A stretch of DNA of 44,078 bases from HGM04593 sp045644465. GTDB taxonomy: Bacteria > Bacteroidota > Bacteroidia > Bacteroidales > Bacteroidaceae. The position numbers were made by a program, and so were the translations under genes. Below the pieces are notes generated by a model that saw only the letters and a program-made list of their open reading frames with translations, did not search any database and had not been told where the DNA came from. Shown here piece by piece: positions 34,068 through 43,275 of this stretch. Where the stretch lies: the NCBI GenBank assembly GCA_045644465.1, contig JAZRGV010000041.1:1-44078 (forward strand), given 5' to 3'. Numbering within the stretch: position 1 is the stretch's first letter; every line of letters starts with the position of its first letter.

Positions 34068-36143
34068 TTAGTATTGGTCTTCGGGTTTAGCCGGGTTACT
34101 GATAATACTTATTGGTACAATTTCAAGATAATCCTGGTTGAACTCGAGCCAAGAATCGCCGCTCTTGGAGTTTTCTGTTACGTTCTTGAAACGTAGCCAG
34201 TGGTCGCCCTTTGTTATGTTGAACTGTCCAACAACTTTGCGGATAGCATTGGCCGACGCTCTCATGTTCTTACTCTCTTTAGCTGCAAGCATACAACTTG
34301 CAGGGCCCTTCATGTAACCGCGGTTACGCATAGCCTTGTCGTTCTCGAGTATCTCGTCTTTTGTCATTCCCTCTTCTTCAAACCAACCAATCAAAGGATC
34401 TGTTCCGAGTAATGCCATGTTCACAGGAATGCCGCAAACCTTGTCGTCGTAATAGAATTGGGTGATGGCACGCAAACCGCTGACGCAATATCCGAAACGT
34501 ATTTCGTAGTTGCCTGCAGGTACGTGTGGTATGCGGTACTTGAAGTCGTATCGACCTACGGCAAGAAGCTCGTCACCATGGTAGTTGGTATATCCGTTCA
34601 AATTGGTACCGGTTGGGCGCAAGTATATGACAGCAGTGTTGTCAACAACGCCATTTACTACAAGGCGGTTGCTATAGCCATTTGGAATGTATGTTGTCTT
34701 GTTGGTTGTAGGGTCTTCCCAACGTACACCATTGTTTGTTAATTCAGGGAATAGTGACGATACGTCCCAACGCATTCTCTCGTTCAACACGTTACCGGCC
34801 ATTTCGTTCTCATTATAAATAAGGATTTTGTTGATTGTGTGCAATGCTCCGTTTATTGCTTTCTGGTCAAAGTCGTTGACACCCGATTCGTCTCTTCTCA
34901 ATACAGTTACGTTCAGGTATTTCTGCATCTTGTCGTCGTTGCACTTAGTACCACCCTCCTGTGCATAGTTGAGTACGATTTCGTTCTTCAGTGCTTCGTT
35001 TGTGAAGGGCTTTGTTACCTTTATTATACTATATGGTAACATTGTCTCGAAATAGTCGTATCGGTCGAATGTTGTTGGAAGGTTATCCTCGCTTGAGAAT
35101 TCGCCGCCAAGACCACCCTTTGTTGAATAGTTCTGCATGATGAAACCACCGGGGCCGCCTGTGTATGATAACTGACGATCGAGGATGTGGTACAGCATAT
35201 ATTGGTAAAGTGCATTCTTTGGGTTCTTGTATTGTCCCGGAGCCTCTTTGCCATAGAACTCCTGTGCCAATTTCTCAAGGTCTTGAACAGTCTGTATTGA
35301 TATACCAAGGTGGTTGTTGTCTGGGTTAGCAAGCAACTCGTCTGTCTCGATAAGTACGGTGTAACGCTGACGACGCTCTGCCGGAGAATAAGGCTTGCCC
35401 TGGCCCGATACTTCCATATTTGCCTCTATGTTACCTTCGTAGTTGGGGTCGATTTCGTATATATCCAACAATGAGTCAAGGCCTGTTTCCATAATAGCCT
35501 TACCAAAGAGTGATAGCTCAGGATACTGAAGAATCTGCTCGTGCATCTTCTTTGTTGATGGATTAAGTACCTTGTCGATGGTTTGGATTATACCGTTCTC
35601 GGTCTCAATATCCAAATCTATGATCTTTGATACTTCGTCAAGCAGGATGACACCGGTTGATGTTGTCATCTTTACGGAACGACGGTTCATTGTAAGCTTG
35701 GGGAAGTCACCGTCGGGAGTGTCCGAAGTTTTGTATCCCTTTTCGATGATGTGGTTCTTGGCAATCTCTGTAGCGATACTGTCGTTCAATGCTTCAACAT
35801 CGGGTGATGTGATTCCACTTTCGGGATCTTTCGACATTTCTGTAAGGAATGCTGTAACCGCTTCGTTTGTTGGCGCAAAACATGTGTATGAGCCGTATGT
35901 TGACAATGTCTGGAAAAGGCTACTCTGTGCTTTCTTACTGATGTTTGCTTTTTTTAGGATTGTAATGAACTGGCTGTACTTCTCGGGGTGTTTCTCCAAG
36001 TGTGTGGTGATTAGCTCGCCGGTCCATGTAAAACGGTTCTCTTCAGGAATATCCTCGACGCAACTTGTTGCTACACAACCTGAAACCAAGAACATGGTGT
36101 ACAGGAATGTTTTTCTTAGAAATTTGAAAGTGGGCTTGTTCAT
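34068..36143 (-). CDS. Fasciclin-domain (FAS1) lipoprotein
   Basis: Exported lipoprotein: the signal peptide has candidate lipobox cysteines at 23 (VSGC) and 28. Residues about 40-210 form a FAS1 domain with the hallmarks SLFQTLSTYGSYTCFAPTNE, a central helix and a closing GIIQTIDKVL. A second, diverged FAS1-like segment (about 250-460) ends GALHTINKILIYNE. The C-terminal third (about 470-691) is beta-rich (FGYCVSGLRAITQFYYDDK) and may bind a ligand. FAS1 proteins of this size often accompany glycan-uptake loci in Bacteroidetes; function is otherwise unknown. A good -33/-7 promoter precedes it. Confidence 0.85.
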   Translation of the reverse strand: MNKPTFKFLRKTFLYTMFLVSGCVATSCVEDIPEENRFTWTGELITTHLEKHPEKYSQFITILKKANISKKAQSSLFQTLSTYGSYTCFAPTNEAVTAFLTEMSKDPESGITSPDVEALNDSIATEIAKNHIIEKGYKTSDTPDGDFPKLTMNRRSVKMTTSTGVILLDEVSKIIDLDIETENGIIQTIDKVLNPSTKKMHEQILQYPELSLFGKAIMETGLDSLLDIYEIDPNYEGNIEANMEVSGQGKPYSPAERRQRYTVLIETDELLANPDNNHLGISIQTVQDLEKLAQEFYGKEAPGQYKNPKNALYQYMLYHILDRQLSYTGGPGGFIMQNYSTKGGLGGEFSSEDNLPTTFDRYDYFETMLPYSIIKVTKPFTNEALKNEIVLNYAQEGGTKCNDDKMQKYLNVTVLRRDESGVNDFDQKAINGALHTINKILIYNENEMAGNVLNERMRWDVSSLFPELTNNGVRWEDPTTNKTTYIPNGYSNRLVVNGVVDNTAVIYLRPTGTNLNGYTNYHGDELLAVGRYDFKYRIPHVPAGNYEIRFGYCVSGLRAITQFYYDDKVCGIPVNMALLGTDPLIGWFEEEGMTKDEILENDKAMRNRGYMKGPASCMLAAKESKNMRASANAIRKVVGQFNITKGDHWLRFKNVTENSKSGDSWLEFNQDYLEIVPISIISNPAKPEDQY

Positions 36144-36223
36144 ATCGTTTTTTCTTTATGTCTTTTCCTTGGGCGGTGCAGCCTATGCTTTCCGCCTTTG
36201 TTGATTTTGTGTCAATTATTTCC

Positions 36224-36254
36224 CAAAATTAGGATTTAATTTCTAAACAGCAAA
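36224..36254 (-). promoter_or_regulatory. Promoter of the fasciclin-domain gene
   Basis: On the minus strand TTTG (36254-36251), a 19-base spacer and TAATTTTG (36231-36224) match the Bacteroidetes promoter closely. The -7 box is 80 bases before the start codon. Confidence 0.65.
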
Positions 36255-36338
36255 GAAAAGTTTTTTCTTTTTTTATCCTTTTTTACTTTTTCTTGCAAAA
36301 GAGAATAAAATATTTGCATTTTTCCCTTTTGGGGGGCT

Positions 36339-36713
36339 TTATTTCATAAAGACGAAATATACCGCCAGAATGAGGAAAATAACAGCTACAAGATGATTCC
36401 ACTGCAGTGATTCGCCTTTAAAGCACACCGAAACAATCACGCCGAAAACAAGGCAAGAGATTACTTCCTGGATTACTTTAAGCTGCACCAGCGAAAAAGG
36501 ACCACCGTTTATTTCGGAACCAATTCTGTTGGCCGGAATAAGGAATGAGTATTCCAACAGAGCTACGCACCAGCTAATGAGTACTATCAACACTATAGGT
36601 GTGTTGTGTGATAAAATTTTCATCTCCTGCAACTTCAGGTTGCCATACCATGCGAATGTCATGAATGTGTTAGAGATAATCAATAAAATCAGGGTTAAGA
36701 TTGCTTTTGACAT
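36339..36713 (-). CDS. DUF486 (DMT superfamily) small membrane protein
   Basis: 124 residues with four membrane helices (about 4-24, 36-54, 78-98, 104-122), a half-size member of the drug/metabolite transporter superfamily. The motif SWCVALLEYSFLIPANRIG and the central GPFSLVQLKVIQEV are those of DUF486. The substrate is unknown and transport is inferred from the superfamily. It lies 12 bases downstream of the TtcA-like gene, so co-transcription is likely. Confidence 0.9.
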   Translation of the reverse strand: MSKAILTLILLIISNTFMTFAWYGNLKLQEMKILSHNTPIVLIVLISWCVALLEYSFLIPANRIGSEINGGPFSLVQLKVIQEVISCLVFGVIVSVCFKGESLQWNHLVAVIFLILAVYFVFMK

Positions 36714-36725
36714 TGTTAAATATTT

Positions 36726-37481
36726 TTATCGTTTTTTGTCTATTCGTGGTGGTAACAGCGAAGGCTGCACGTTGCTCATTGCTCCCCATAGGTTATAACG
36801 TGCGTCGGGACTCAGTTGCTCCAGGTGCGCGAGCAGGTCTTTCATGCTCTTGCGGTGAGAATCGTTTTCGTAGGGGCAGTTCTTTTTTAGTGGCGGAAAT
36901 TGCTGGAATTGGGCATGTCTTTCCACGTCATTTTCGTTGACCAAACACAATGGGCGTATTATCGTTATGGGAAATTTGTCCATCTTCATTACCGGAGCCA
37001 TAGCACTGAATGAGCCTTGGAATGTCATATTCATGAGCATAGTCTCTATGAAGTCGTCCATGTTGTGTCCCAATGCTATTTTGTTGCATCCCAGCTCCTG
37101 AGCAATGGTGAACAGTGCTTTCCTTCGATTCCATGAACAAAGGAAGCAGGGCGACTTGCGTTTGTCGGTACTTGCGTCAAAACCTGTCTCTATGATGTGC
37201 AGCTCAACTCCCAGATTGTTGCAGAATTCTTTTATGAATTCGGGATCAATGCTGTAAGGAATGTTTATCATTTTAACGTGCGCGGCAACAATGCTAATTT
37301 TTGGTTTGTATATGCGGCTGCGCTCGGCCATCAGCTGTAGCATGGTAAGCGAATCCTTGCCGCCGGAGAGGGCAACAAGTATCTTGTCGTCGTCGTGCAA
37401 CATTTCGTAATCCTTTGTTGCACGGCCGAACTGTTTGTGGATTCGTTTGTATAGAACCTGCTCTTCTGTGGGTTTGGGCAT
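36726..37481 (-). CDS. TtcA-like tRNA 2-thiocytidine synthetase (PP-loop ATPase)
   Basis: N-type ATP pyrophosphatase. The PP-loop is LVALSGGKDSLTMLQLMAE; CFLCSWNRRKALF gives the CxxC cysteine pair; GHNMDDFIETMLMNM is the TtcA/TilS-type motif. TtcA proteins carry a [4Fe-4S] cluster and thiolate cytidine 32 of certain tRNAs. At 251 residues it is shorter than E. coli TtcA (311), but the core motifs are complete. Its upstream region is shared with the divergent TPR gene; TAACTTCG at 37519-37512 is a weak -7 candidate. Confidence 0.88.
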   Translation of the reverse strand: MPKPTEEQVLYKRIHKQFGRATKDYEMLHDDDKILVALSGGKDSLTMLQLMAERSRIYKPKISIVAAHVKMINIPYSIDPEFIKEFCNNLGVELHIIETGFDASTDKRKSPCFLCSWNRRKALFTIAQELGCNKIALGHNMDDFIETMLMNMTFQGSFSAMAPVMKMDKFPITIIRPLCLVNENDVERHAQFQQFPPLKKNCPYENDSHRKSMKDLLAHLEQLSPDARYNLWGAMSNVQPSLLPPRIDKKR

Positions 37482-37604
37482 ATCGCTGAAACTTTTTTTG
37501 TTTTTGCGCCGCGAAGTTAATCAAAATAGCCCTTTTATCATCCCTTTTTGTGAATTTTTATATAAAAATTAGGCCGGGTGGTGGTGGATTGAATTTTTTA
37601 TATG

Positions 37605-37612
37605 TATATTTG
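37605..37612 (+). promoter_or_regulatory. Putative -7 box (TATATTTG) of the TPR-NfeD-FloA unit
   Basis: Exact TAnnTTTG match 39 bases before the ATG at 37651. No -33 TTTG at normal spacing. Confidence 0.45.
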
Positions 37613-37650
37613 CGATTAAGGCGTATGATTATAAGTGAACAAACCGCAGT

Positions 37651-39087
37651 ATGATGAGATTGATATATTACATATTTGTCCTGTTTATCCTTTTTGCCGG
37701 AGAGGCTGTAGCTCAGAATAAGAATACGGCGCGTAAACTGTTTCAGCAAGGAAAGTATGACGAGGCAAAGCCTATGTTTCAAAAGTTGTTGAAGAGATAC
37801 CCCCAGAATGCCGAGTACAATTATTGGTATGCGGTGTGTTGTTACGAGACCAACGACTCTGTTGATATATTGCCAATGCTGGAGTATGCCGCCTCGCGTA
37901 AGATTTCCAATGCTTATCGCTACCTGGGCGATTATCATGCATCACTTCTCGGCTATCCGCAGGCAATCTCTTACTACGGCGATTTTGTTGACATGACACC
38001 CGACGAAACTCTGCGCGAGGAATACCGCAAACGTCTTTCCAATATCAGCCGATTAAACCGTATGGTGATGAACTGTGAGAAGATATGTTTCCTCGACAGC
38101 TTTGTTGTTGATAAGAAGGCTCTCTTCTCGGTCTATAATATTGGACACGATGCCGGCATGGTTACCACGCAGGCTGAATTCTTTGAAGATGAGTCGCTCA
38201 CAGGAAACCTATACTGTTCGGAACGCGGTATTGATATCTGTTTCTCCGATGAAGAAGATGGCCTAATGAAGTTGTACCGCAATTCAAAGGTGGGCAACGA
38301 ATGGGGTAGAGCAAAGCGATTGCCAGGCTTCGATACCAAGGGCAACGACGATTATCCGTTTATGCTCTCCGATGGTGTTACACTCTATTTCGCAAGCGAC
38401 GGTGAAGGCTCGATTGGCGGCTACGACCTGTTTGTTACACGTCTGGACACCGAAAGCGGGCGTTTCTTGCGTCCCGACCATCTGGGTATGCCATTCAACT
38501 CTACAGCCAACGATTATATGCTTGCTATAAACGAAGTTGCCAACTTGGGATGGTTTGCCACCGACCGTAACCAACCCGATAGCCTTGTGTGCGTGTATCT
38601 TTTCGTTCCCAACGAAGGCACAGTCAAGTATGATGAGTCGTTGGGTTTTGAGACACTTTTCTCGCGTGCACGAATAACATCTATCGCCGACACACAGGAC
38701 GATGAGGAACTGTTGCGTAAGGCAACACAGCAGTATGCATTGATGCTGTATAGTGCTGGTCAAAGCAGAAGTAAGAAAGAGTTCTTGTTTGTAATAGATG
38801 ACAATCGCGATTATGACAATCTCTCCGATTTTGTAAGTGAGACGGCGCGTGAGATGTTTGTTGAGTGGCGCAAACGTACAGCTGTGCAGGAGAGGAACAT
38901 CGCTATACTTGAGTTAAAGCGCGAGGAGTATGCTTCGGCAAGTGCAAGAGTCAAGGATGCAATGCGCGATGAGATACTTGCTCTTGAAAGGGATGTTGAA
39001 GAGGAACAGGAGATGCTTGCCATTATGGAACGCGACATCCGACGCTTTGAACAGAACGAGTTGTATAAAGAAGAATTATATAAATAA
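37651..39087 (+). CDS. Exported TPR/PD40-type protein with C-terminal coiled coil
   Basis: Residues 1-22 are a signal peptide (cut after AVA). Residues about 25-125 contain TPR-like helices (ARKLFQQGKYDEAKPMFQKL). Residues about 175-330 are beta-propeller-like with PD40/WD40-type strands (ICFSDEEDGLMKLYRN, TLYFASDGEGSIGGYDLFVT). The C-terminal 90 residues are a charged coiled coil. Related proteins with TPR, PD40 and OmpA domains sit at the outer membrane; this one lacks the OmpA domain. It is 7 bases upstream of nfeD, which suggests a link to the FloA membrane system. A second ATG (codon 2) is equally possible as start. Confidence 0.75.
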   Translation: MMRLIYYIFVLFILFAGEAVAQNKNTARKLFQQGKYDEAKPMFQKLLKRYPQNAEYNYWYAVCCYETNDSVDILPMLEYAASRKISNAYRYLGDYHASLLGYPQAISYYGDFVDMTPDETLREEYRKRLSNISRLNRMVMNCEKICFLDSFVVDKKALFSVYNIGHDAGMVTTQAEFFEDESLTGNLYCSERGIDICFSDEEDGLMKLYRNSKVGNEWGRAKRLPGFDTKGNDDYPFMLSDGVTLYFASDGEGSIGGYDLFVTRLDTESGRFLRPDHLGMPFNSTANDYMLAINEVANLGWFATDRNQPDSLVCVYLFVPNEGTVKYDESLGFETLFSRARITSIADTQDDEELLRKATQQYALMLYSAGQSRSKKEFLFVIDDNRDYDNLSDFVSETAREMFVEWRKRTAVQERNIAILELKREEYASASARVKDAMRDEILALERDVEEEQEMLAIMERDIRRFEQNELYKEELYK

Positions 39088-39094
39088 ATAAGTC

Positions 39095-39562
39095 ATGGAA
39101 TATGTTATAACTGCATCGATAGTGCTTTTTGCTTCGATATTGCTATTCGTGGAGGTCATCCTTATTCCCGGTTTGGGCTTGACAGGAGTTCTTGGAATAA
39201 TGTCGATGATAGGCGCTGTGGTCTATTCATTTTATTTCATTGGAACTATTGCCGGATGGATTACTCTGGGGCTTGGCTGTGTGATATGTATCGCATTTAT
39301 CTTATGGGCAGTGTATGGCAAATCGCTCGACAGGGTAGCCCTGAAGAAGAATATTGATTCAACAGTCAAAGAAGATGAAATAAGCAAGTTTGCCGTTGGT
39401 GACAAGGGCGTTGCGCGTACACGCCTGGCACTCATTGGTGAGGCAGAGATTAACGGGCTTATCGTTGAAGTGAAGTCGGAATCGGGCTTTGTCGATGAGG
39501 GCGAGCCTGTTGAGGTGGTTCGTGTGTCGGGCGATACCGTTTTTGTTAAAGTGATCAAATAA
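39095..39562 (+). CDS. NfeD family membrane protein
   Basis: 155 residues with an N-terminal membrane region of about three helices (about 5-75, FASILLFVEVILIPGLGLTG) and a C-terminal OB-fold domain of the NfeD type (about 95-155, GDKGVARTRLALIGEAEING). Short NfeD proteins work with flotillins/stomatins. The next gene, 18 bases downstream, is floA, a common pairing. This is the form without the protease domain. Confidence 0.9.
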   Translation: MEYVITASIVLFASILLFVEVILIPGLGLTGVLGIMSMIGAVVYSFYFIGTIAGWITLGLGCVICIAFILWAVYGKSLDRVALKKNIDSTVKEDEISKFAVGDKGVARTRLALIGEAEINGLIVEVKSESGFVDEGEPVEVVRVSGDTVFVKVIK

Positions 39563-39580
39563 CCCTAAACAATATAAATT

Positions 39581-40540
39581 ATGAATACTGTTTTTATTGG
39601 AGGAGTAGTGGTGGCTGCCATCATTTTGTTGTCGGTCTTTTTCCACTATGTGCCGTTCATGCTATGGCTGTCGGCAAAAGTTACCGGAGTACAGATTTCT
39701 TTGATGCAGCTCTTTTTGATGCGTATCCGTAATGTTCCGCCTTATAAGATTGTGCAGGCAATGATTGAGGCACATAAAGCCGGTCTTGATAATATCACAC
39801 GCGACAGTCTCGAAGCACACTACCTTGCAGGAGGTAATGTTGAAAAGGTGGTGCACGCGCTTGTTTCTGCTTCAAAGGCAAATATAGAGTTGTCGTTCCA
39901 GATGGCTACTGCCATTGACCTTGCAGGTCGCGATGTGTTCGAGGCTGTGCAGATGTCGGTAAATCCAAAGGTTATCGACACACCTCATGTAACAGCCGTT
40001 GCAAAGGATGGTATCCAGCTCATTGCCATTGCCCGTGTTACAGTGCGTGCCAACATCAAGCGTCTTGTCGGTGGTGCCGGTGAGGACACTGTTCTTGCGC
40101 GTGTAGGCGAGGGTATAGTATCGTCTATCGGTTCGGCCGAGAGCCATAAGGCGGTGCTCGAAAATCCCGACTCAATATCAAAGCTTGTGCTTAAGAAGGG
40201 TCTTGATGCAGGTACAGCGTTCGAGATACTATCTATCGACATTGCCGATATCGACATAGGTAAGAACATTGGTGCAGCGTTGCAGATTGACCAGGCCAAT
40301 GCCGACAAGAATATTGCACAGGCTAAAGCCGAGGAGCGTCGCGCAATGGCTATTGCTCTTGAGCAGGAGAACAAGGCACGTGCACAAGAGGCTCGCGCAC
40401 ATGTTATCGAGGCAGAGGCTGAGGTTCCAAAGGCTATGGCTGAGGCTTTCCGTACAGGAAATCTTGGTATCATGGACTACTATCGTATGAAAAATATTCA
40501 GGCCGACACAGCGATGCGCGACAACATTGCAAAGGAGTAA
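39581..40540 (+). CDS. floA: Flotillin-like protein FloA
   Basis: Membrane scaffold that organises functional membrane microdomains. An N-terminal membrane helix (residues 5-35) precedes the SPFH-type domain: RNVPPYKIVQAMIEAHKAGL, VNPKVIDTPHVTAVAKDGIQ and ARVGEGIVSSIGSAESHKAV are FloA (YqfA) signatures. The C-terminus is a coiled coil rich in A, E and K (about 225-300). Length 319 is typical. It is translated just after nfeD. Confidence 0.95.
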   Translation: MNTVFIGGVVVAAIILLSVFFHYVPFMLWLSAKVTGVQISLMQLFLMRIRNVPPYKIVQAMIEAHKAGLDNITRDSLEAHYLAGGNVEKVVHALVSASKANIELSFQMATAIDLAGRDVFEAVQMSVNPKVIDTPHVTAVAKDGIQLIAIARVTVRANIKRLVGGAGEDTVLARVGEGIVSSIGSAESHKAVLENPDSISKLVLKKGLDAGTAFEILSIDIADIDIGKNIGAALQIDQANADKNIAQAKAEERRAMAIALEQENKARAQEARAHVIEAEAEVPKAMAEAFRTGNLGIMDYYRMKNIQADTAMRDNIAKE

Positions 40541-40577
40541 GGTGTTGAATATTCGTAAATATTAAATTTCTACGATT

Positions 40578-41450
40578 ATGAAACGTTATTTTGCCCCCTC
40601 GGAGTTGCTCATTGAACCTAATGGTGCAATATATCATTTAGGTGTAAAGCCCGAACAGTTGGCCGACAAAGTTATTCTTGTCGGTGACCCCAACAGAGTG
40701 CCTAAAGTGGCTGCATTCTTCGACACGCAGGAGTGTGATGTCAGCGCACGCGAGTTCCGTACAATAACCGGTACATATAAAGGCAAGCGCATCAGCGTTG
40801 TGGGTACCGGTATCGGCTGCGACAATATCGACATTGTTGTAAATGAACTCGATGCACTTGCCAACATCGACTTTGCGACACGCCAAGAGAAAGACTCTTT
40901 CCGTCAACTTGAACTTGTGCGTATAGGCACTTGCGGAGGTTTGCAGGAGTACACACCGTTGGGCTCGTATATATGCTCGGTGAAGTCGGTGGGCTTTGAT
41001 GGCTTGCTCAATTTCTATGCAGGACGTAACGAGGCGTGTGACCTTGAATTTGAGGAGGCTTTCAAAAAACATCTCAACTGGTCGCCGTTGCTCTGCGCGC
41101 CTTATACCGTTCCGGCAGACAAGGAATTGGTGGAGCGCATTGCCAAGGATGATATGGTACGTGGCGTGACAATCTCTTGCGGAGGATTTTTCGGCCCGCA
41201 GGGCAGACAGTTGCGAGTGCCGCTTGCATTCCCAAAGCAGAACGAGCTTGTAGAGTCGTTCGAGTTCGAGGGGCAGCGTATAACAAATTTTGAGATGGAG
41301 AGCTCGGCACTTGCCGGCCTTGCGGCACTCATGGGACACAAAGCTGTCACTGTGTGTCTTGTTATAGCCAACCGTCGTGCCAAAGAGGCAAATATCGACT
41401 ATTCGGCAAAAATGAATGAACTGATAGAGACTGTTCTTGAAAGAATATGA
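40578..41450 (+). CDS. Uridine phosphorylase-like nucleoside phosphorylase
   Basis: NP-I family enzyme that splits a nucleoside with phosphate to base and ribose 1-phosphate. VILVGDPNRVPKVAAFF holds the phosphate-binding GDP.R motif, RIGTCGGLQ the second phosphate motif and NFEMESSALAGLAALMG the ribose-binding MExS motif. Length 290 and the C-terminal pattern fit the uridine phosphorylase branch; purine substrates cannot be excluded. It lies 37 bases after floA with the same orientation. Its 3' end is followed at once by a structured repeat. Confidence 0.88.
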   Translation: MKRYFAPSELLIEPNGAIYHLGVKPEQLADKVILVGDPNRVPKVAAFFDTQECDVSAREFRTITGTYKGKRISVVGTGIGCDNIDIVVNELDALANIDFATRQEKDSFRQLELVRIGTCGGLQEYTPLGSYICSVKSVGFDGLLNFYAGRNEACDLEFEEAFKKHLNWSPLLCAPYTVPADKELVERIAKDDMVRGVTISCGGFFGPQGRQLRVPLAFPKQNELVESFEFEGQRITNFEMESSALAGLAALMGHKAVTVCLVIANRRAKEANIDYSAKMNELIETVLERI

Positions 41451-41452
41451 AA

Positions 41453-41564
41453 ATGAATAAAAGGCGCAACTTTGCGTTACGCTTGCCCTCAAAATGCTCA
41501 TTTACGCTTAGTAAACTGCGCTTTTTCGGGCTTCGCAAGCCTTAATTTGCATTTTTTTATTCAT
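41453..41564 (+). repeat. Structured 3'-end repeat, copy 4 (after the phosphorylase gene)
   Basis: Outer arms ATGAATAAAA (41453-41462) and TTTTATTCAT (41555-41564) are exact inverses. Inside are a mini-hairpin CGCAA CT TTGCG, a stem GCCCTCAAAATGC against GCGCTTTTTCGGGC, the conserved loop TCATTTACGCTTAGTAAACT and the block CGCAAGCCTT. The stem and mini-hairpin sequences differ from copies 1 and 2, but pairing is kept. Confidence 0.75.
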
Positions 41565-41608
41565 CCTCATTTGAAACTATCTATTTACTACCATTAAAAA
41601 GAATAACC

Positions 41609-41638
41609 GTAGGGGCAGACCGGTGTGTCTGCCCTTGC
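41609..41638. repeat. GTAGGGG-hairpin dispersed repeat upstream of mnmE
   Basis: GGGCAGAC (41613-41620) pairs with GTCTGCCC (41627-41634), preceded by CCGTAG and followed by TTGCA. It resembles the palindrome at 17050. I see no promoter box in the remaining bases before mnmE. Confidence 0.6.
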
Positions 41639-41670
41639 AATGAAAATAAACAAAAGAAATAATCCACACG

Positions 41671-43089
41671 ATGAATGACACAATATGCGCTTTGGCTACA
41701 CCGCAAGGCGGAGCAATAAGCATTGTAAGAATATCGGGCGAGAAAGCCATTGAATATACATCACAAATCTTCACCCCGCGCAAGGGTTTGCCGCTTGCAG
41801 AGCGCAGGACACATACTGTAGTGTTTGGCGATATAAGCATCGACGGCAAAGAGGTACTCGACGAAGTGCTGGTAACCATTATGCGCGGACCTCATAGTTA
41901 CACAGGTGAAGATAGCATAGAGATAAGTTGTCACGCATCGTCATATATAACACAGCAACTATTGCTTGCATTGCTCGACATGGGAGCACGTCAGGCAGCA
42001 CCCGGAGAGTTTACCATGCGTGCCTTTATGAACGGCAAGATGGACCTTAGCAGTGCTGAGGCTGTGGCCGACCTCATTGCCTCTACTTCGCGCGCATCGC
42101 ATCGCCTTGCCATGAATCAGCTCAAGGGTGGCTTCAGCAACGAACTTGGCAAGCTACGCGATAAACTGCTCAAGCTGACAACGCTTATGGAGCTCGAACT
42201 CGACTTCAGCGAAGAAGATGTGGCCTTTGCCGACCGCCGGGAGCTGCAGACCTTGTGCGAAGAGGTGGGGACTGTGATGACACGTCTTGCCGACTCGTTC
42301 AGCGTAGGCAACGCAGTGAAGAACGGCGTTCCCGTAGCTATCGTGGGCGAGACAAATACAGGCAAGAGTACGCTGCTCAACGCCCTTCTGAAAGAGGAGA
42401 GAGCCATCGTCAGCGACATAAGCGGTACTACACGTGACACAATTGAAGGCCTCATGAACATAGGCGGCACAACCTTCCGCTTTGTAGATACCGCCGGAGT
42501 GCGCGAGACACACGACGTAGTAGAGCAGATGGGTATAGAGCGCACCCTTGAACAGCTCAAGAAATCATCGATAATACTCTGGATGATTGACCCCACAGCC
42601 GATGCCGGGCAGATAGAAGAACTTGCGAAGAAACTGCTGCCCATGTGCGCGGGCAAGAAACTTGCAGTGCTGGTAAACAAATGCGATATAGTGGAGCAGA
42701 GTGCTATGGCAAACACCCAGGAGCAGGCCAAGCAACTTGTAGAGAATTATGGTGCAGAGGCAGAGTGGAGCGAGAACGATCTATGGACAATATCAGCTCG
42801 CAAAGGAACAAACATCGACAGACTGGAAGAATTCCTTGTGCGTAGCGCAGCAATACCGGCGATCAGTGCCGAAGATGTTGTTGTAACCAATGCCCGCCAT
42901 TACGAAGCGCTGCTACGTGCCCTCGATAACATTAGGGAAGTACAGACCGGCCTTGCCGACGGCATCCCCGGCGACCTCGTCAGCGAACCCCTCCGCGCTG
43001 CCATACGCAACCTGTCCGAAATCCTCGGCGAAATGACCACCGACGAAGTCTTGGGTAATATATTTGCTAATTTCTGCATCGGAAAATAA
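41671..43089 (+). CDS. mnmE: tRNA uridine-5-carboxymethylaminomethyl GTPase MnmE
   Basis: Works with MnmG to modify the wobble uridine (cmnm5U34) of several tRNAs. The N-terminal tetrahydrofolate-binding domain (about 1-115, TICALATPQGGAISIVRISG) is followed by a helical domain and the G domain with G1 GETNTGKSTLLNAL, G3 DTAGVRET and G4 NKCD. The C-terminus CIGK carries the catalytic cysteine motif. 472 residues, slightly longer than in E. coli. The gene is intact at its 3' end although a probable mobile element begins just beyond. Confidence 0.97.
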   Translation: MNDTICALATPQGGAISIVRISGEKAIEYTSQIFTPRKGLPLAERRTHTVVFGDISIDGKEVLDEVLVTIMRGPHSYTGEDSIEISCHASSYITQQLLLALLDMGARQAAPGEFTMRAFMNGKMDLSSAEAVADLIASTSRASHRLAMNQLKGGFSNELGKLRDKLLKLTTLMELELDFSEEDVAFADRRELQTLCEEVGTVMTRLADSFSVGNAVKNGVPVAIVGETNTGKSTLLNALLKEERAIVSDISGTTRDTIEGLMNIGGTTFRFVDTAGVRETHDVVEQMGIERTLEQLKKSSIILWMIDPTADAGQIEELAKKLLPMCAGKKLAVLVNKCDIVEQSAMANTQEQAKQLVENYGAEAEWSENDLWTISARKGTNIDRLEEFLVRSAAIPAISAEDVVVTNARHYEALLRALDNIREVQTGLADGIPGDLVSEPLRAAIRNLSEILGEMTTDEVLGNIFANFCIGK

Positions 43090-43132
43090 GTAGTTGATTA
43101 CAAGTAAGTTAAATCAACCACAAATGATTAAT

Positions 43133-43160
43133 ATAGCACTCCCACAAGGGTGCTATTTTT
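43133..43160 (+). terminator. mnmE terminator
   Basis: ATAGCA (43133-43138) pairs with TGCTAT (43151-43156), with CCC/GGG pairing inside, followed by TTTTT. It lies 44 bases after the mnmE stop. Confidence 0.75.
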
Positions 43161-43275
43161 GTTTGTGCAAGCATCGTTGTTAATCGTTGCTAAGCCTTTT
43201 TACGCCTGTTTTTATACCTCCTGTGTACCTCGCAAACCGAAGTGCGAAATTTTATCGGTCAGATGATGGATAAGG

